DNA from: Symbiopectobacterium purcellii_A
GTDB taxonomy: Bacteria; Pseudomonadota; Gammaproteobacteria; Enterobacterales; Enterobacteriaceae
DNA length: 64,000 nucleotides
Direction: 5' to 3'
NCBI RefSeq assembly: GCF_052050035.1
Contig: NZ_CP189882.1
Coordinates: 4,774,001-4,838,000, forward strand
The notes beneath the pieces were generated by a model. The model was not told the DNA's origin. It saw nothing but the letters and a program-made list of their open reading frames with translations, and made no database searches. Each line of letters opens with the position of its first letter. The first letter of the stretch is position 1. Position numbers and translations under genes: made by a program. Shown here piece by piece: positions 9,831-18,024 of this stretch.

Positions 9831-9893
9831 TTTACTTGACCACTGCAGCCCGTAGAGGTTCACATGCTCAGTCATTATTCCCATCCCCCAGAT

Positions 9894-9927
9894 GTTAAAA
9901 AACCCACCGTCAGGCAGGCTTTTTGAG
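9894..9927 (-). terminator. Likely Rho-independent terminator of kdgR
   Basis: On the minus strand GCCTGCC, a TGAC loop and GGTGGGT form a wobble-containing stem followed by six T. It starts 30 bases after the kdgR stop codon. Confidence 0.6.
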
Positions 9928-9956
9928 AAGCAATCGTTTGTTCAGCGAAAGACGAT

Positions 9957-10748
9957 TCAGAACGGATAGTCGTGATAGCCCATCTGCTCGGAGATGTTTT
10001 TTGCTGCGTGATGCAACATGGCAACATATTCGTGCATGCTTTCTTCTGCAAAGCGAATGGTAGGGAATGAAATACTCAATCCGGCAATCACCACGCCGAA
10101 ACGGTCAAAGACGGGCACAGCGATACAGCGCAAGCCTTCTTCCTGTTCTTCCTTATCTTCCCCATACCCTTGCACACGTACGGTATCCAGCAGAGGTAAC
10201 AATTCATCCGCGCTACCCACCGTATGCGGCGTACTGCGGGTAAATTCCACTTTACTCAGGATTTCAACCACTTCGTCACGATCGCGCCAGGCCAGCAACA
10301 CTTTACCAATGGCGGTACTGTGCAGCGGGTTGCGACGACCAATGCGAGAATACATACGTAGATTGTACATGGAATCGATCTTGTGAATATAAACGATACC
10401 ATCTTCATCCAACGCACCGAGGTGGATGGTTTCTTTCGTCAGCGCGGACAATTCGCGCATCTGAATATCAGCACTACGAATCAAATCTACGTTTTGCAAC
10501 GCCTTGGCGCCCAGTTCGAACAACTTAAGCGTTAACGAATACTTCTCGGATTCTCCTTCCTGCGCGACATATCCCAAGGACTTCATCGTCTGCAAAAAAC
10601 GGTAGACTGTACTTTTAGACATCATGACGCGCTGGGAGAGTTCCGTAATACCGATCTCTCTTTCCTCACCTAATGCCTGCAAAATACCAAAAACTTTCAA
10701 AACGGACGACACGGAATCGGGCTGTTTATCTAAATCTGCAATAGCCAT
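9957..10748 (-). CDS. kdgR: KdgR, IclR-family repressor of pectin catabolism
   Basis: A cytoplasmic DNA-binding repressor of the IclR family. In soft-rot enterobacteria KdgR represses pectate lyase, oligogalacturonate and KDG catabolic genes and is released by 2-keto-3-deoxygluconate. The protein has 263 residues, the usual length. A winged helix covers about residues 12-70 (VSSVLKVFGILQALGEERE, MMSKSTVYRFLQTMKSLGY) and the IclR effector domain about 85-260 (HSTAIGKVLLAWRD, GYGEDKEEQEEGLRCIAVPV). It appears intact. Its classic target gene ogl lies directly downstream on the other side of a 335-bp spacer but is destroyed. Confidence 0.93.
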   Translation of the reverse strand: MAIADLDKQPDSVSSVLKVFGILQALGEEREIGITELSQRVMMSKSTVYRFLQTMKSLGYVAQEGESEKYSLTLKLFELGAKALQNVDLIRSADIQMRELSALTKETIHLGALDEDGIVYIHKIDSMYNLRMYSRIGRRNPLHSTAIGKVLLAWRDRDEVVEILSKVEFTRSTPHTVGSADELLPLLDTVRVQGYGEDKEEQEEGLRCIAVPVFDRFGVVIAGLSISFPTIRFAEESMHEYVAMLHHAAKNISEQMGYHDYPF

Positions 10749-10910
10749 TTTTTTGGGTACCCTACTCAGTTTTTTTGTTTTAAAAAAAATAGAACGATGG
10801 TTTTAGTATAAAGGGAACACACTGATTATGGCAATGGAACAATAACGATAATCAAGGGACTTGCTTATTATTAAAGTTATTATACCCGTTACACCTCACA
10901 CTACGGCGGC

Positions 10911-10978
10911 GTTAGCGACGCTCGCTGGCCCGAATCACTTATCTTTATAAGCTTATCGGACGCTACTCGCTTGCTAAC
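10911..10978. repeat. Imperfect palindrome, possible intergenic repeat
   Basis: Outer arms GTTAGC/GCTAAC and inner arms CCGA..CTTAT / ATAAG..TCGG surround a CTTT loop. The symmetry over 68 bp suggests a folded RNA or a dispersed enterobacterial intergenic repeat. The window shows only one copy. Confidence 0.45.
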
Positions 10979-11044
10979 GATGTTACTGCAACGCGAAATA
11001 TTCAGGGCTTATTCTATTCGTCACCGAGAACACAGCGACGAATA

Positions 11045-11081
11045 GAAAAAACCCCATTCCGTTGCCGGGATGGGGTTCTGG
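11045..11081 (-). terminator. Rho-independent terminator of ogl
   Basis: On the minus strand AACCCCATCCCGGCAACGGA and ATGGGGTT form a G/C-rich hairpin followed by TTTTT. It lies immediately after the ogl stop codon at 11084. Confidence 0.75.
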
Positions 11082-11557
11082 GTTTACTTCCAAACTGAAT
11101 CAGGTACGGCGGCAAGATAAAGGGCTGGTTTGCCATACACATCCGAGGTTAACAGGATGCGTTTATTGTCCGGCGTAAAGGACGGATGCGGGTGTGTTAC
11201 CTGACGATCGCCTTCCAACACATTCCACGAGGTGTTGTGCTGTGCAACGCGGTGCTCTTTGCCGGTTTGCAGGTTAAACACATACAGGAACGGATCGTTT
11301 TCGATTTTGTAACCGCCGTCATCTTGTACATCAACCGGTGCATCAGAACCGTCACCCACCAGGAGCGTGCCGTCATAGTTACTCATCAGGTGAGAACAAG
11401 GCGGCATAACGCGCAGTTGCGTATCTTCCAGCGTAACCGGGTTGATGCTGCGTATATAACGGTTGGTGTCATCTTTCAGATAAGACACATAGATCATGGC
11501 AGAGCCATCCGGCACCCAGAATTCGTGCGTGCAGCTTTCACCTTCCGCATGCTCTTT

Positions 11558-12660
11558 GCCCCATTCCCACTCGAAACGCAACAAAGTGACCCACTGGCCA
11601 GAGTCGGATAAAATCACCGTTCTGGCCCTACTGGAGATCCCGTTGCATGCAGGGAAAACATCTGACTCACAAAGAGCGGTTCTACATCGAAAAACGGCGT
11701 GGTGATGGGGTTAACCAGGCCACCATCGCCCGGGAACTGGAGCTTCCTCGTTCTACCATCAGCAGGGAACTCAGACGCAATACCGACGCCGCTTTCAACG
11801 GGGTCTATTCCTGCAGAAGGGCCGAAACGTTGGCCAGAGGGCGGCGGCAGAAAACTCGGCCGGACAGCGTGATTAACCAGCTTGAACCGCACATTCAGGA
11901 CTTTATCAGAACGGCGCTGTCTACCCACACCTCACCTGAGGTCATCAGTGGGCGCCTGGTCCTGGAATTTGGCCTGTCCGTCAGCAAGAACTCGCTCTAT
12001 CGCTATATCCAGCAGGAGCGCCGGGCCGGCGGTGAGCTGTATCAGCAGCTCCCTCATCGGGGTAAACGGTATAACTATCAGACCGATGAGAACAAACGCG
12101 GTCCTATTCCCAACCGTGTTGGCATTGAGCAGCGGCCGGCCGTTGCTGACCTCAAGCAGGAACCCGGGCATTTCGAGATTGACACCATCTTTGGCAAAGA
12201 TCAGAAATCATTCCTGCTGACGGTGGTCGATAAAGCCGTCAAGCTGGTCATCATTCGCAAACTGCCCAACAAGCGAGCAGAGACAGTGGTAGCGGCCTTC
12301 AGGGACATCGTTGCCAATACCTTCTGCGAGTTTAAAACCCTGACTGCTGACAACGGTTCTGAATTTTCCCAGCACGGGGAAATTACAAAAGTCACGGGGG
12401 CACCGGTCTACTTTGCCCGGCCATATCATTCCTGGGAACGCGGGTTGAATGAGCATACCAACGGGCTGATACGGCGTTTTTACCCGAAGGGAACGGACTT
12501 CAATTATGTCACCCATCGCAAGGTTGCAGCACTCGAACACCTGCTCAATACGCGAGGCCGAAAATCGCTGGGTTATCGTTCTCCAAATGAGGTATTTTTA
12601 ACGCACTTACAGGCGGCATAATGCCCTACCGTTTTGTTGCGTTTCGACTGGGAATGGGGC
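11558..12660 (+). mobile_element. IS30-family element (1103 bp) in ogl
   Basis: The ends GCCCCATTCCCACTCGAAAC and its inverted partner are flanked by the 3-bp duplication TTT (11555-11557 and 12661-12663). The element is complete and 1103 bp long, like the copy at 952-2054. Confidence 0.95.
11647..12621 (+). CDS. IS30-family transposase
   Basis: An intact 324-residue transposase, identical in protein sequence to that at 991-1965. The HTH lies in the first ~60 residues; the DDE residues fall in FEIDTIFGKD, LTADNGSEF and ERGLNEHTNG. It is likely active. Confidence 0.95.
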   Translation: MQGKHLTHKERFYIEKRRGDGVNQATIARELELPRSTISRELRRNTDAAFNGVYSCRRAETLARGRRQKTRPDSVINQLEPHIQDFIRTALSTHTSPEVISGRLVLEFGLSVSKNSLYRYIQQERRAGGELYQQLPHRGKRYNYQTDENKRGPIPNRVGIEQRPAVADLKQEPGHFEIDTIFGKDQKSFLLTVVDKAVKLVIIRKLPNKRAETVVAAFRDIVANTFCEFKTLTADNGSEFSQHGEITKVTGAPVYFARPYHSWERGLNEHTNGLIRRFYPKGTDFNYVTHRKVAALEHLLNTRGRKSLGYRSPNEVFLTHLQAA

Positions 12661-12747
12661 TTTGACTTTACGCATGTTGCTGCCGTCTTCATTGATGAAC
12701 CACATACGGGCATCAACCAGGTCATGTGGACCTTCATGGCAGAACGC

Positions 12748-12936
12748 GGCTTTGTTGAATAATTTAACCGTTTGATTTACATCTTCTTTAGTTAGAATGC
12801 ATTTACAGAGAATGTATTTTGTTAGAACGACAAATCAAATAGTTAGCACAATAAAAAGCATTCCGAGAGGAAAAATTAGTCGTTGAAATTTTATAATGCT
12901 TATATAAATCAGTATCTTAAATTATTCAACAAAGCC
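12748..12936. repeat. 189-bp MITE copy 3, in ogl
   Basis: Exactly 189 bp, with ends GGCTTTGTTGAATAATTTAA and, read inward from the right, GGCTTTGTTGAATAATTTAA. A perfect 9-bp duplication GCAGAACGC lies at 12739-12747 and 12937-12945. The interior is nearly identical (reverse complement) to copy 1. A TTG-initiated frame from 12883 reads out through the right end (KFYNAYINQYLKLFNKA) after a GAGAGGA motif. I see no evidence that it is translated. Confidence 0.93.
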
Positions 12937-13863
12937 GCAGAACGCGACAGTGTTGTCATCGCCAGGACGATAGATCGGGTGACCCAGCCAGCGTTTTTCT
13001 TGCAGAATGGTCTGCGCTTCACCGGTTTTCAGATCGATACGGATCAGTCGGCAGCACGGATTGGTGAAATAAAGCGTGTTGCTTAATAGTGAAATAAGGG
13101 TGTTTCGGTGATTGAAGTAAATTTTACGCTGTTCTGAGATGGAAATTCCAAAGACCGGCGCTAAGGAGTAAGAAGGTATCATCAATAAAGGGTCTACGAT
13201 TCCGTAAAATTTGGGTCATGCAACCGAGGCGCTTGATACCCGCGATGGCGTGTTCAACTGTAATACGGATGCCCGAGATTATTTTATTTTCTTGTTTTTG
13301 TTCAGGCGATAAAGGTCTTTTTCGAGTTCCTTTTTTTGGGATTTGTGTATTAGGATACTGTTTATCTATACCTTGAAAACCGGTATCTGCCCAGATGGTT
13401 ACCTCAGGAGGAATATGGCGAATTATATCGACTTTATCGAGTAAGCGTTTATCGTGACGGCGCCCATTTTTGCTCATGGGGATAAATCCAATTTGCCTTG
13501 TTTCGTCAGTCATAATAAGCCCTTTTCGAGTGGTCTGTCTTTTCTTTCCCGAATACATTTTTTTTCGCCGACGCAGATTCTTAGGCTTTTGGACAGGTCG
13601 CTCTGTCCCATCAATAAAGACGTCTTTAACTCCAGGAAAGGCGCGAAAAAATTCCTCAGCAGAGCGAATTTGACGAGCGGGCAAAACACATTCTCGCCCC
13701 AAGGTCATCTCTAAAACCGGCAATAATATTTTTACCCAGCGACATACCCGTGTTCTATCTAAACCAAAAAGAAGTCCTTGCAAATCATAGGTCGGATAAC
13801 ATTTTAAATACAATAAAATAAAAAGCAGTTTATCTAATGGGGTTGGGATAAATCCTTTCTGCC

Positions 13864-15171
13864 GAGTCTGTAAAGAATTTCGTGTAAATGGCTCCATCGC
13901 TTAACCGGAAATCCGATCTCCATACATCAACATGAATTGGCTCATAGCCGGTTTCCAGTCTCTGATTGGTAGGGTCCATTTAGCCGAGATATTATGCAAG
14001 GCTAGATAGAATAATTTTAGCACCGAGTCATCCGTTGGAAATATTCGTCGCGTTTTCGTTATCTTGCGCAATGAAGCATTTAACGACTCTATCGCGTTGG
14101 TGGTGTAGATAACCTTGCGGATCTCCGGCGGAAAGTCAAAAATGACGATGAGACGTTCCCAATTATTTCTCCACGACGGGCTGATCGTCGGGAACTGCTC
14201 ATCCCATTTGGCCGCGAAGGCATCCAGGGCCTCTTCAGCGCCCTCTATCGTTGCGGAACTATAGATGGTGCGCAGGTCAGCAGCAACGGCCTTACGCTCT
14301 TTCCAGCCGACGTAGCGCAGCGAGTTCCGCACCTGATGCACAATGCAAAGCTGTACCCGCGTATGCGGGTAAACAGCTTCAATGGCATCAGGAAAGCCTT
14401 TCAGGCCATCGCAGCAGGCGACGAAGATGTCCTTTAGCCCACGATTTTTCAGTTCTGTCATCACAGATAACCAGAACTTGGCCCCCTCAGTTTTGGCTAT
14501 CCATAGCCCCAGCAGCTCTTTTTCGCCCTGGCCGTTGACGCCGAGGGCCACATAAACAGACTTGTTGGTCACGGCTCCGCCGTCCTGGCTTTTGACCACA
14601 ATACAGTCAAGGTAAACAATGGGATAAAACGCATCCAGCGGCCGTTGCTGCCAGCGCTTAACGTCATCCATCACGGCATTGGTCACTTGAGAAATGAAGC
14701 CAGCGGAAACATCGACCCCGTAGACTTCTTTAAAGTGAGCCTGAATATCACGGGTTGATAGCCCTCTGGAATCGAGAGAAATAATGCGGTCATCGAAGCC
14801 GTTAAGCTGCTTTTCGTGCTTACCGATCAGTGTCGGCTCGAAGGTACTGTTGCGGTCGCGCGGAATATCGAGCTCGAGCGCCCCATTTTGGCTACGTACG
14901 CTCTTGGATGTCTTGCCATTGCGGGAGTTGCCTGAATTATTACCAGCCGGGTCATGCTTAGCATACCCAAGGTGTATCTCCATATCAGCTTCAAGAACCC
15001 GTTCCGCCAGTCTTTTAGTCAGTTCCTTGAGTAGGCCTGATTCACCCAGAAGCTCCTGAGGGGAGTGGCAATCCTGAAGCAGTTGGTCAATAAGTTCGTT
15101 GCTGATAGGCATTTTTTGTCCTCTGAAGGTTTTCCTCAAAATGCCATTTACACAGATCTTTTTACACTCTC
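13864..15171 (-). mobile_element. IS256-family element (1308 bp), complete, with 19-bp flanking duplication
   Basis: The inverted repeats GAGTCTGTAAAG and GAGAGTGTAAAAAG (read inward) define a 1308-bp element. The flanking sequence GGGATAAATCCTTTCTGCC is present on both sides (13845-13863 and 15172-15190). This 19-bp repeat is longer than the 8-9 bp normally made by this family. Confidence 0.92.
13901..15112 (-). CDS. IS256-family transposase
   Basis: An intact 403-residue transposase, start MPISNELIDQLLQDC, preceded by AGAGGACAAAAA. The catalytic regions YLDCIVVKSQDGG, ACCDGLKGFPDAI and IESLNASLRK are intact. It is nearly identical to the protein at 5049-6260, with a handful of substitutions. 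Confidence 0.93.
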   Translation of the reverse strand: MPISNELIDQLLQDCHSPQELLGESGLLKELTKRLAERVLEADMEIHLGYAKHDPAGNNSGNSRNGKTSKSVRSQNGALELDIPRDRNSTFEPTLIGKHEKQLNGFDDRIISLDSRGLSTRDIQAHFKEVYGVDVSAGFISQVTNAVMDDVKRWQQRPLDAFYPIVYLDCIVVKSQDGGAVTNKSVYVALGVNGQGEKELLGLWIAKTEGAKFWLSVMTELKNRGLKDIFVACCDGLKGFPDAIEAVYPHTRVQLCIVHQVRNSLRYVGWKERKAVAADLRTIYSSATIEGAEEALDAFAAKWDEQFPTISPSWRNNWERLIVIFDFPPEIRKVIYTTNAIESLNASLRKITKTRRIFPTDDSVLKLFYLALHNISAKWTLPIRDWKPAMSQFMLMYGDRISG

Positions 15172-15921
15172 GGGATAAATCCTTTCTGCCCTGCACCCAT
15201 CTGCCGCTCGTGATCTTTTCGATTCTTTTTCCGATAAATCAAATAACAAGCTGAAAATTCAGCGGCTAAATTTTTCAATTCTTCGACTGATAATCCAATG
15301 ATTGCTTTACATAAACGATTATCTCGTAACAACCGCTCTTTGTTGATCATTTCAAACCTTTATTCTCTAAGTTAAACCTCTTTTTATTCTCAATAGCCTG
15401 ACAAAAAATGCAAGTCTCTATTCAGCAACTAGTTTATAGAACTCTTGAAATTTTTTCCAGTCGGTCAGCGGCTGCCAGTCTTCTTTCTTGATCTCGATCC
15501 GCACCATCTTGGTGCAATCGGAGTTGGCAACCCAGGTGCCGTAACCTACCCACTCATCCGGTACTTGATAAATGGTGGTTTCTTCCAACGTGTTCAGATC
15601 AACACGCATCAGGTTGCGGGTGTTCTTCACATAGTACAGCGCATCATCTTCAGGAGACATGAAACCACCAAAGGTGTTGTCACCTTTGCCTTCCGTCAGT
15701 TGTGTCGCTTCCTGCGTGTTCAGATCCAGCAGGTAGTAGTTCCAGGGGCCATCAAATGCGCTGCCGAACAACAGTTTGCTTCCGTCATTGGAGAAGCACT
15801 TCTGGTAGAAATAGTTTCGATGGCAAATAACATCGGGAGGCGTTAAACGCACCACTTCGGTGCCAGTTGCTGCGTCTTGATAGGTATGAAACGAGAGGGG
15901 AATCTTTTTGCCTTTGGCCAT

Positions 15922-16222
15922 CGTAAATCCTTAGAACATATCGAAAAGAATACGGCTAGCACCAGCAGAGGACACAAGTCTTGCGACTCACAGCCACACT
16001 GATGCGATAGATCTGTAATACCAGTATTATAGAAAAAGCGTTTCAATTTTCCGTGATCACGGTTTTATTTTATGAAACATTCTCCTTATTTTCATCCCCT
16101 GTTTTCCCAGTAAAAAAGGAATTTATGCTATCAAGACAGAGGTATAGAGAATAACACGTTATAGCAAACAGGGAGCCCGCAATGGGCTCCCTGTTGTGGA
16201 ATGGTTTGTTTTTGCGGAAGTT
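15922..16222. other. ogl promoter region and htpX downstream region
   Basis: No gene is seen in this 301-bp stretch. It should contain the ogl promoter. An imperfect palindrome GTTTTATTTTATGAAAC (16062-16078) is a weak candidate for a KdgR-type operator, but its arms do not follow the usual inward GAAAC...GTTTC order, so I do not call it. A terminator-like hairpin lies at 16167-16195. Confidence 0.5.
16167..16195 (-). terminator. Stem-loop downstream of htpX
   Basis: AACAGGGAGCCC and GGGCTCCCTGTT form a perfect 12-bp stem with a 5-base loop, 28 bp after the htpX stop. The T-run on the htpX strand is short. Confidence 0.65.
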
Positions 16223-17104
16223 TTATTTCAAATATGCACCGCTCCGCAGCGCTTCGATGCGCTTATCCAACGGCGGGTGTGACATAAATAACTCACTGAA
16301 AGATTTTGATTTACCGTTGATACAAAACGCCATCATGCTACCTTCTTCCTGCGGTTCGTAGCTGGTTTTCAAGCGCTGCAATGCGGCAATCATCTTCTCA
16401 CGGCCCACCAACTTGGCCGATCCTGCATCCGCATAGAACTCGCGATAGCGGGAGAACCACATGGTAATGATGCTGGCCAGAATACCAAACACCAGCTCCA
16501 GTACCGTTGCCACGGCAAAATAGACCAGCGGGTTACCGTTGCTGCTTTCACCTTCGTCGCGGTTGCCTGAAAGGAAACCGGATGCCACCTGTGCAATCAG
16601 GCGCGAGATGAATATAACAAAGGTGTTCACTATGCCTTGAATCAGCGTCATGGTCACCATATCACCGTTCGCCACGTGACTGATTTCGTGGGCAATGACC
16701 GCCTCGGCTTCATCACGGCTCATGTTTTGCAGCAAACAGGTGCTGACGGCCACCAGCGACGCATCACGTCGTGCCCCCGTCGCGAAGGCGTTGATATCAG
16801 GTGCGTGATAAATAGCAACCTGCGGCATCGCAATGCCAGCCTGCTGCGATTGTACCCGCACGGTGTCAAGCAACCAACGCTCCGTTTCATTACGCGGTTG
16901 TTCGATCAGTTCACCGCCCACCGAGCGTAGAGCCATCCATTTGGACATCAGCAGTGAAACGAACGCACCACCAAAGCCAAACAGGCCAGCCATGATCATA
17001 AGCCCCTGGACACTGCTGGACCGAATTCCCGTCAGGCTGAGAATCAGCCCGAAGACCAACATCACCGCCAGGTTGGTGATCAGGAAAAGCGCAATACGCA
17101 TCAT
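16223..17104 (-). CDS. htpX: HtpX, membrane zinc metalloprotease
   Basis: An inner-membrane M48-family protease that helps degrade misfolded membrane proteins together with FtsH. The protein has 293 residues, the normal length. Two N-terminal transmembrane helices (about 4-24 and 34-54) are followed by the zinc motif HEISH (about residues 139-143), two more hydrophobic segments (about 150-215) and the Glu-containing FSRYREFYADAGSAKL. The start MMRIALFL matches the E. coli protein, and AGAGGA lies 11 bases upstream. It appears intact. In E. coli htpX is next to prc; here prc is about 29 kb away. Confidence 0.94.
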   Translation of the reverse strand: MMRIALFLITNLAVMLVFGLILSLTGIRSSSVQGLMIMAGLFGFGGAFVSLLMSKWMALRSVGGELIEQPRNETERWLLDTVRVQSQQAGIAMPQVAIYHAPDINAFATGARRDASLVAVSTCLLQNMSRDEAEAVIAHEISHVANGDMVTMTLIQGIVNTFVIFISRLIAQVASGFLSGNRDEGESSNGNPLVYFAVATVLELVFGILASIITMWFSRYREFYADAGSAKLVGREKMIAALQRLKTSYEPQEEGSMMAFCINGKSKSFSELFMSHPPLDKRIEALRSGAYLK

Positions 17105-17307
17105 AACAGTCTGATTTCCTCTTTAAAGGGATTAACATCGTTCACAACACGATGGTATGGGTTATCACGCCGTTTTCAAGCATTCTTAATCTTCCTATCG
17201 CTAAAACGACATAACTTTACATTTTGTAATAACCTGCTCCGTCGCGACACGCCTTACAACCGCTCAGCCTGTCATCGCGCCGGAATCATACCCGTGAAAC
17301 AGCGCCA

Positions 17308-17341
17308 TAAAAAAGCCCCCGGGTAAAAACCCAGGGGCTCT
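17308..17341 (-). terminator. Rho-independent terminator
   Basis: On the minus strand AGCCCCTGGG, TTTTT and ACCCGGGGGCT are followed by TTTTTTA, a strong hairpin plus U-run. It probably ended the transporter gene whose 3' end is at 17446. Confidence 0.85.
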
Positions 17342-17445
17342 GCATAATAAGGGATTTATGTGGTTAGTACAGCGTATTATCCGCGGGCATGCGCCACTGT
17401 CGCAGGCATATCGGGTTGCGAGCGGATATGCTTGGGCGGTTTGAT

Positions 17446-17698
17446 TCACAGCGCAATCAGCAGTGACAGCGCTGACAGTATCGCGATCGCAATAAAGGTA
17501 GCATGAAAACCGCCCAGCCGTGCCGCAATGAAAGAACCGGACAGCGCACCGATACCAAATCCCTGATAAATCACGCCATAGTTTTTACTGTGATGTTTCA
17601 GACCGAAGAAGTCGCCGACAATGGCTGGGAACACGGTGATATTGCCGCCAAAACAGAAGGCAATGGCGCTGACACAGATGAAAAACAGCACGGTGACG
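17446..17698 (-). pseudogene. OFA/YhjX-like MFS transporter, C-terminal remnant
   Basis: The last ~83 codons of a major facilitator of the oxalate/formate antiporter type remain (CFGGNITVFPAIVGDFFGLK, then YGVIYQGFGIGALSGSFIAA). These residues form the last transmembrane helices. The 5' part is lost where IS256 begins at 17699. The function was probably uptake or exchange of a small organic acid, but the substrate cannot be told from this fragment. Confidence 0.82.
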
Positions 17699-18024
17699 AG
17701 AGTGTAAAAAGATCTGTGTAAATGGCATTTTGAGGAAAACCTTCAGAGGACAAAAAATGCCTATCAGCAACGAACTTATTGACCAACTGCTTCAGGATTG
17801 CCACTCCCCTCAGGAGCTTCTGGGTGAATCAGGCCTACTCAAGGAGCTGACTAAAAGACTGGCGGAACGGGTTCTTCAAGCTGAGATGGGGATACACCTT
17901 GGGTATGCTAAGCATGACCCGGCTGGTAATAATTCAGGCAACTCCCGCAATGGCAAGACATCCAAGAGCGTACGTAGCCAAAATGGGGCGCTCGAGCTCG
18001 ATATTCCGCGCGACCGCAACAGTA

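Larger units (their letters stand above)
8440..9847 (+). mobile_element. IS3-family element (IS51-like), interrupted by a MITE
   Basis: The terminal repeats are TGTAGTGGTTGAATAATCAG at the left and TGCAGTGGTCAAGTAAATCA read inward from the right; both continue into GGACA. OrfA and OrfB overlap at an AAAAAAG slip site. OrfB is split by the 189-bp MITE at 8951-9139. The outer flanks (GGT and GCC) do not form a duplication. Confidence 0.92.
8236..9875 (-). pseudogene. GNAT-family N-acetyltransferase, interrupted and internally deleted
   Basis: The first nine codons (MTEHVNLYG, 9848-9875) lie on one side of an IS3 element and the C-terminal ~65 codons on the other (8236-8439, containing EGIFRQAIVYKGRARDTAWF, typical of RimJ/RimL-type acetyltransferases). 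The middle, roughly 120-140 codons including the acetyl-CoA site, is missing. The IS flanks share no duplication, so insertion was followed by a deletion. The gene is certainly non-functional. That the two ends belong to one gene is an inference from strand, order and family. Confidence 0.75.
10749..11083. other. kdgR upstream / ogl downstream spacer
   Basis: This 335-bp spacer holds the kdgR promoter region (AT-rich at 10749-10860), a large imperfect palindrome (10911-10978) and the ogl terminator (11045-11081). I see no gene in it. Confidence 0.6.
13072..15435 (-). mobile_element. IS5-family (DDE_Tnp_4 type) element in ogl, interrupted by IS256
   Basis: The element begins AAGCGTGTTGCTTAATAG and ends GCAACTAGTTT, with a 3-bp duplication ATA (13069-13071 and 15436-15438). 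Removing IS256 and its duplicated target leaves 1037 bp, the same as the intact copies. The transposase (start 15350, stop 13124) is cut near residue 58. Confidence 0.92.
11084..15921 (-). pseudogene. ogl: Oligogalacturonate lyase Ogl, broken by four insertions
   Basis: Ogl (polysaccharide lyase family 22) is a cytoplasmic enzyme that cleaves oligogalacturonides in pectin catabolism. Four host pieces, read in order 15436-15921, 12946-13071, 12661-12747 and 11084-11557, join without loss into a ~388-residue protein starting MAKGKKIPLSFHTYQDAATG and ending DSVWK. Family features visible include VICHRNYFYQKCF, the WVPDGSAMIYVSYLK repeat and HPHPSFTPDNKRILL. The breaks are an IS5-family element carrying IS256 (duplication ATA), a MITE (GCAGAACGC) and IS30 (TTT). 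Because every duplication is perfect and the coding pieces show no stop or frameshift, inactivation looks recent. Confidence 0.95.

Noticed and set aside
16062..16078. Palindrome GTTTTATTTTATGAAAC as KdgR operator of ogl
   Set aside because: The arms are arranged outward relative to the usual GAAAC...GTTTC order, and no second site supports it, so I only mention it as weak.
17264..17449. 61-codon frame downstream of the MFS remnant
   Set aside because: It overlaps a strong terminator hairpin and has no ribosome site or family support.
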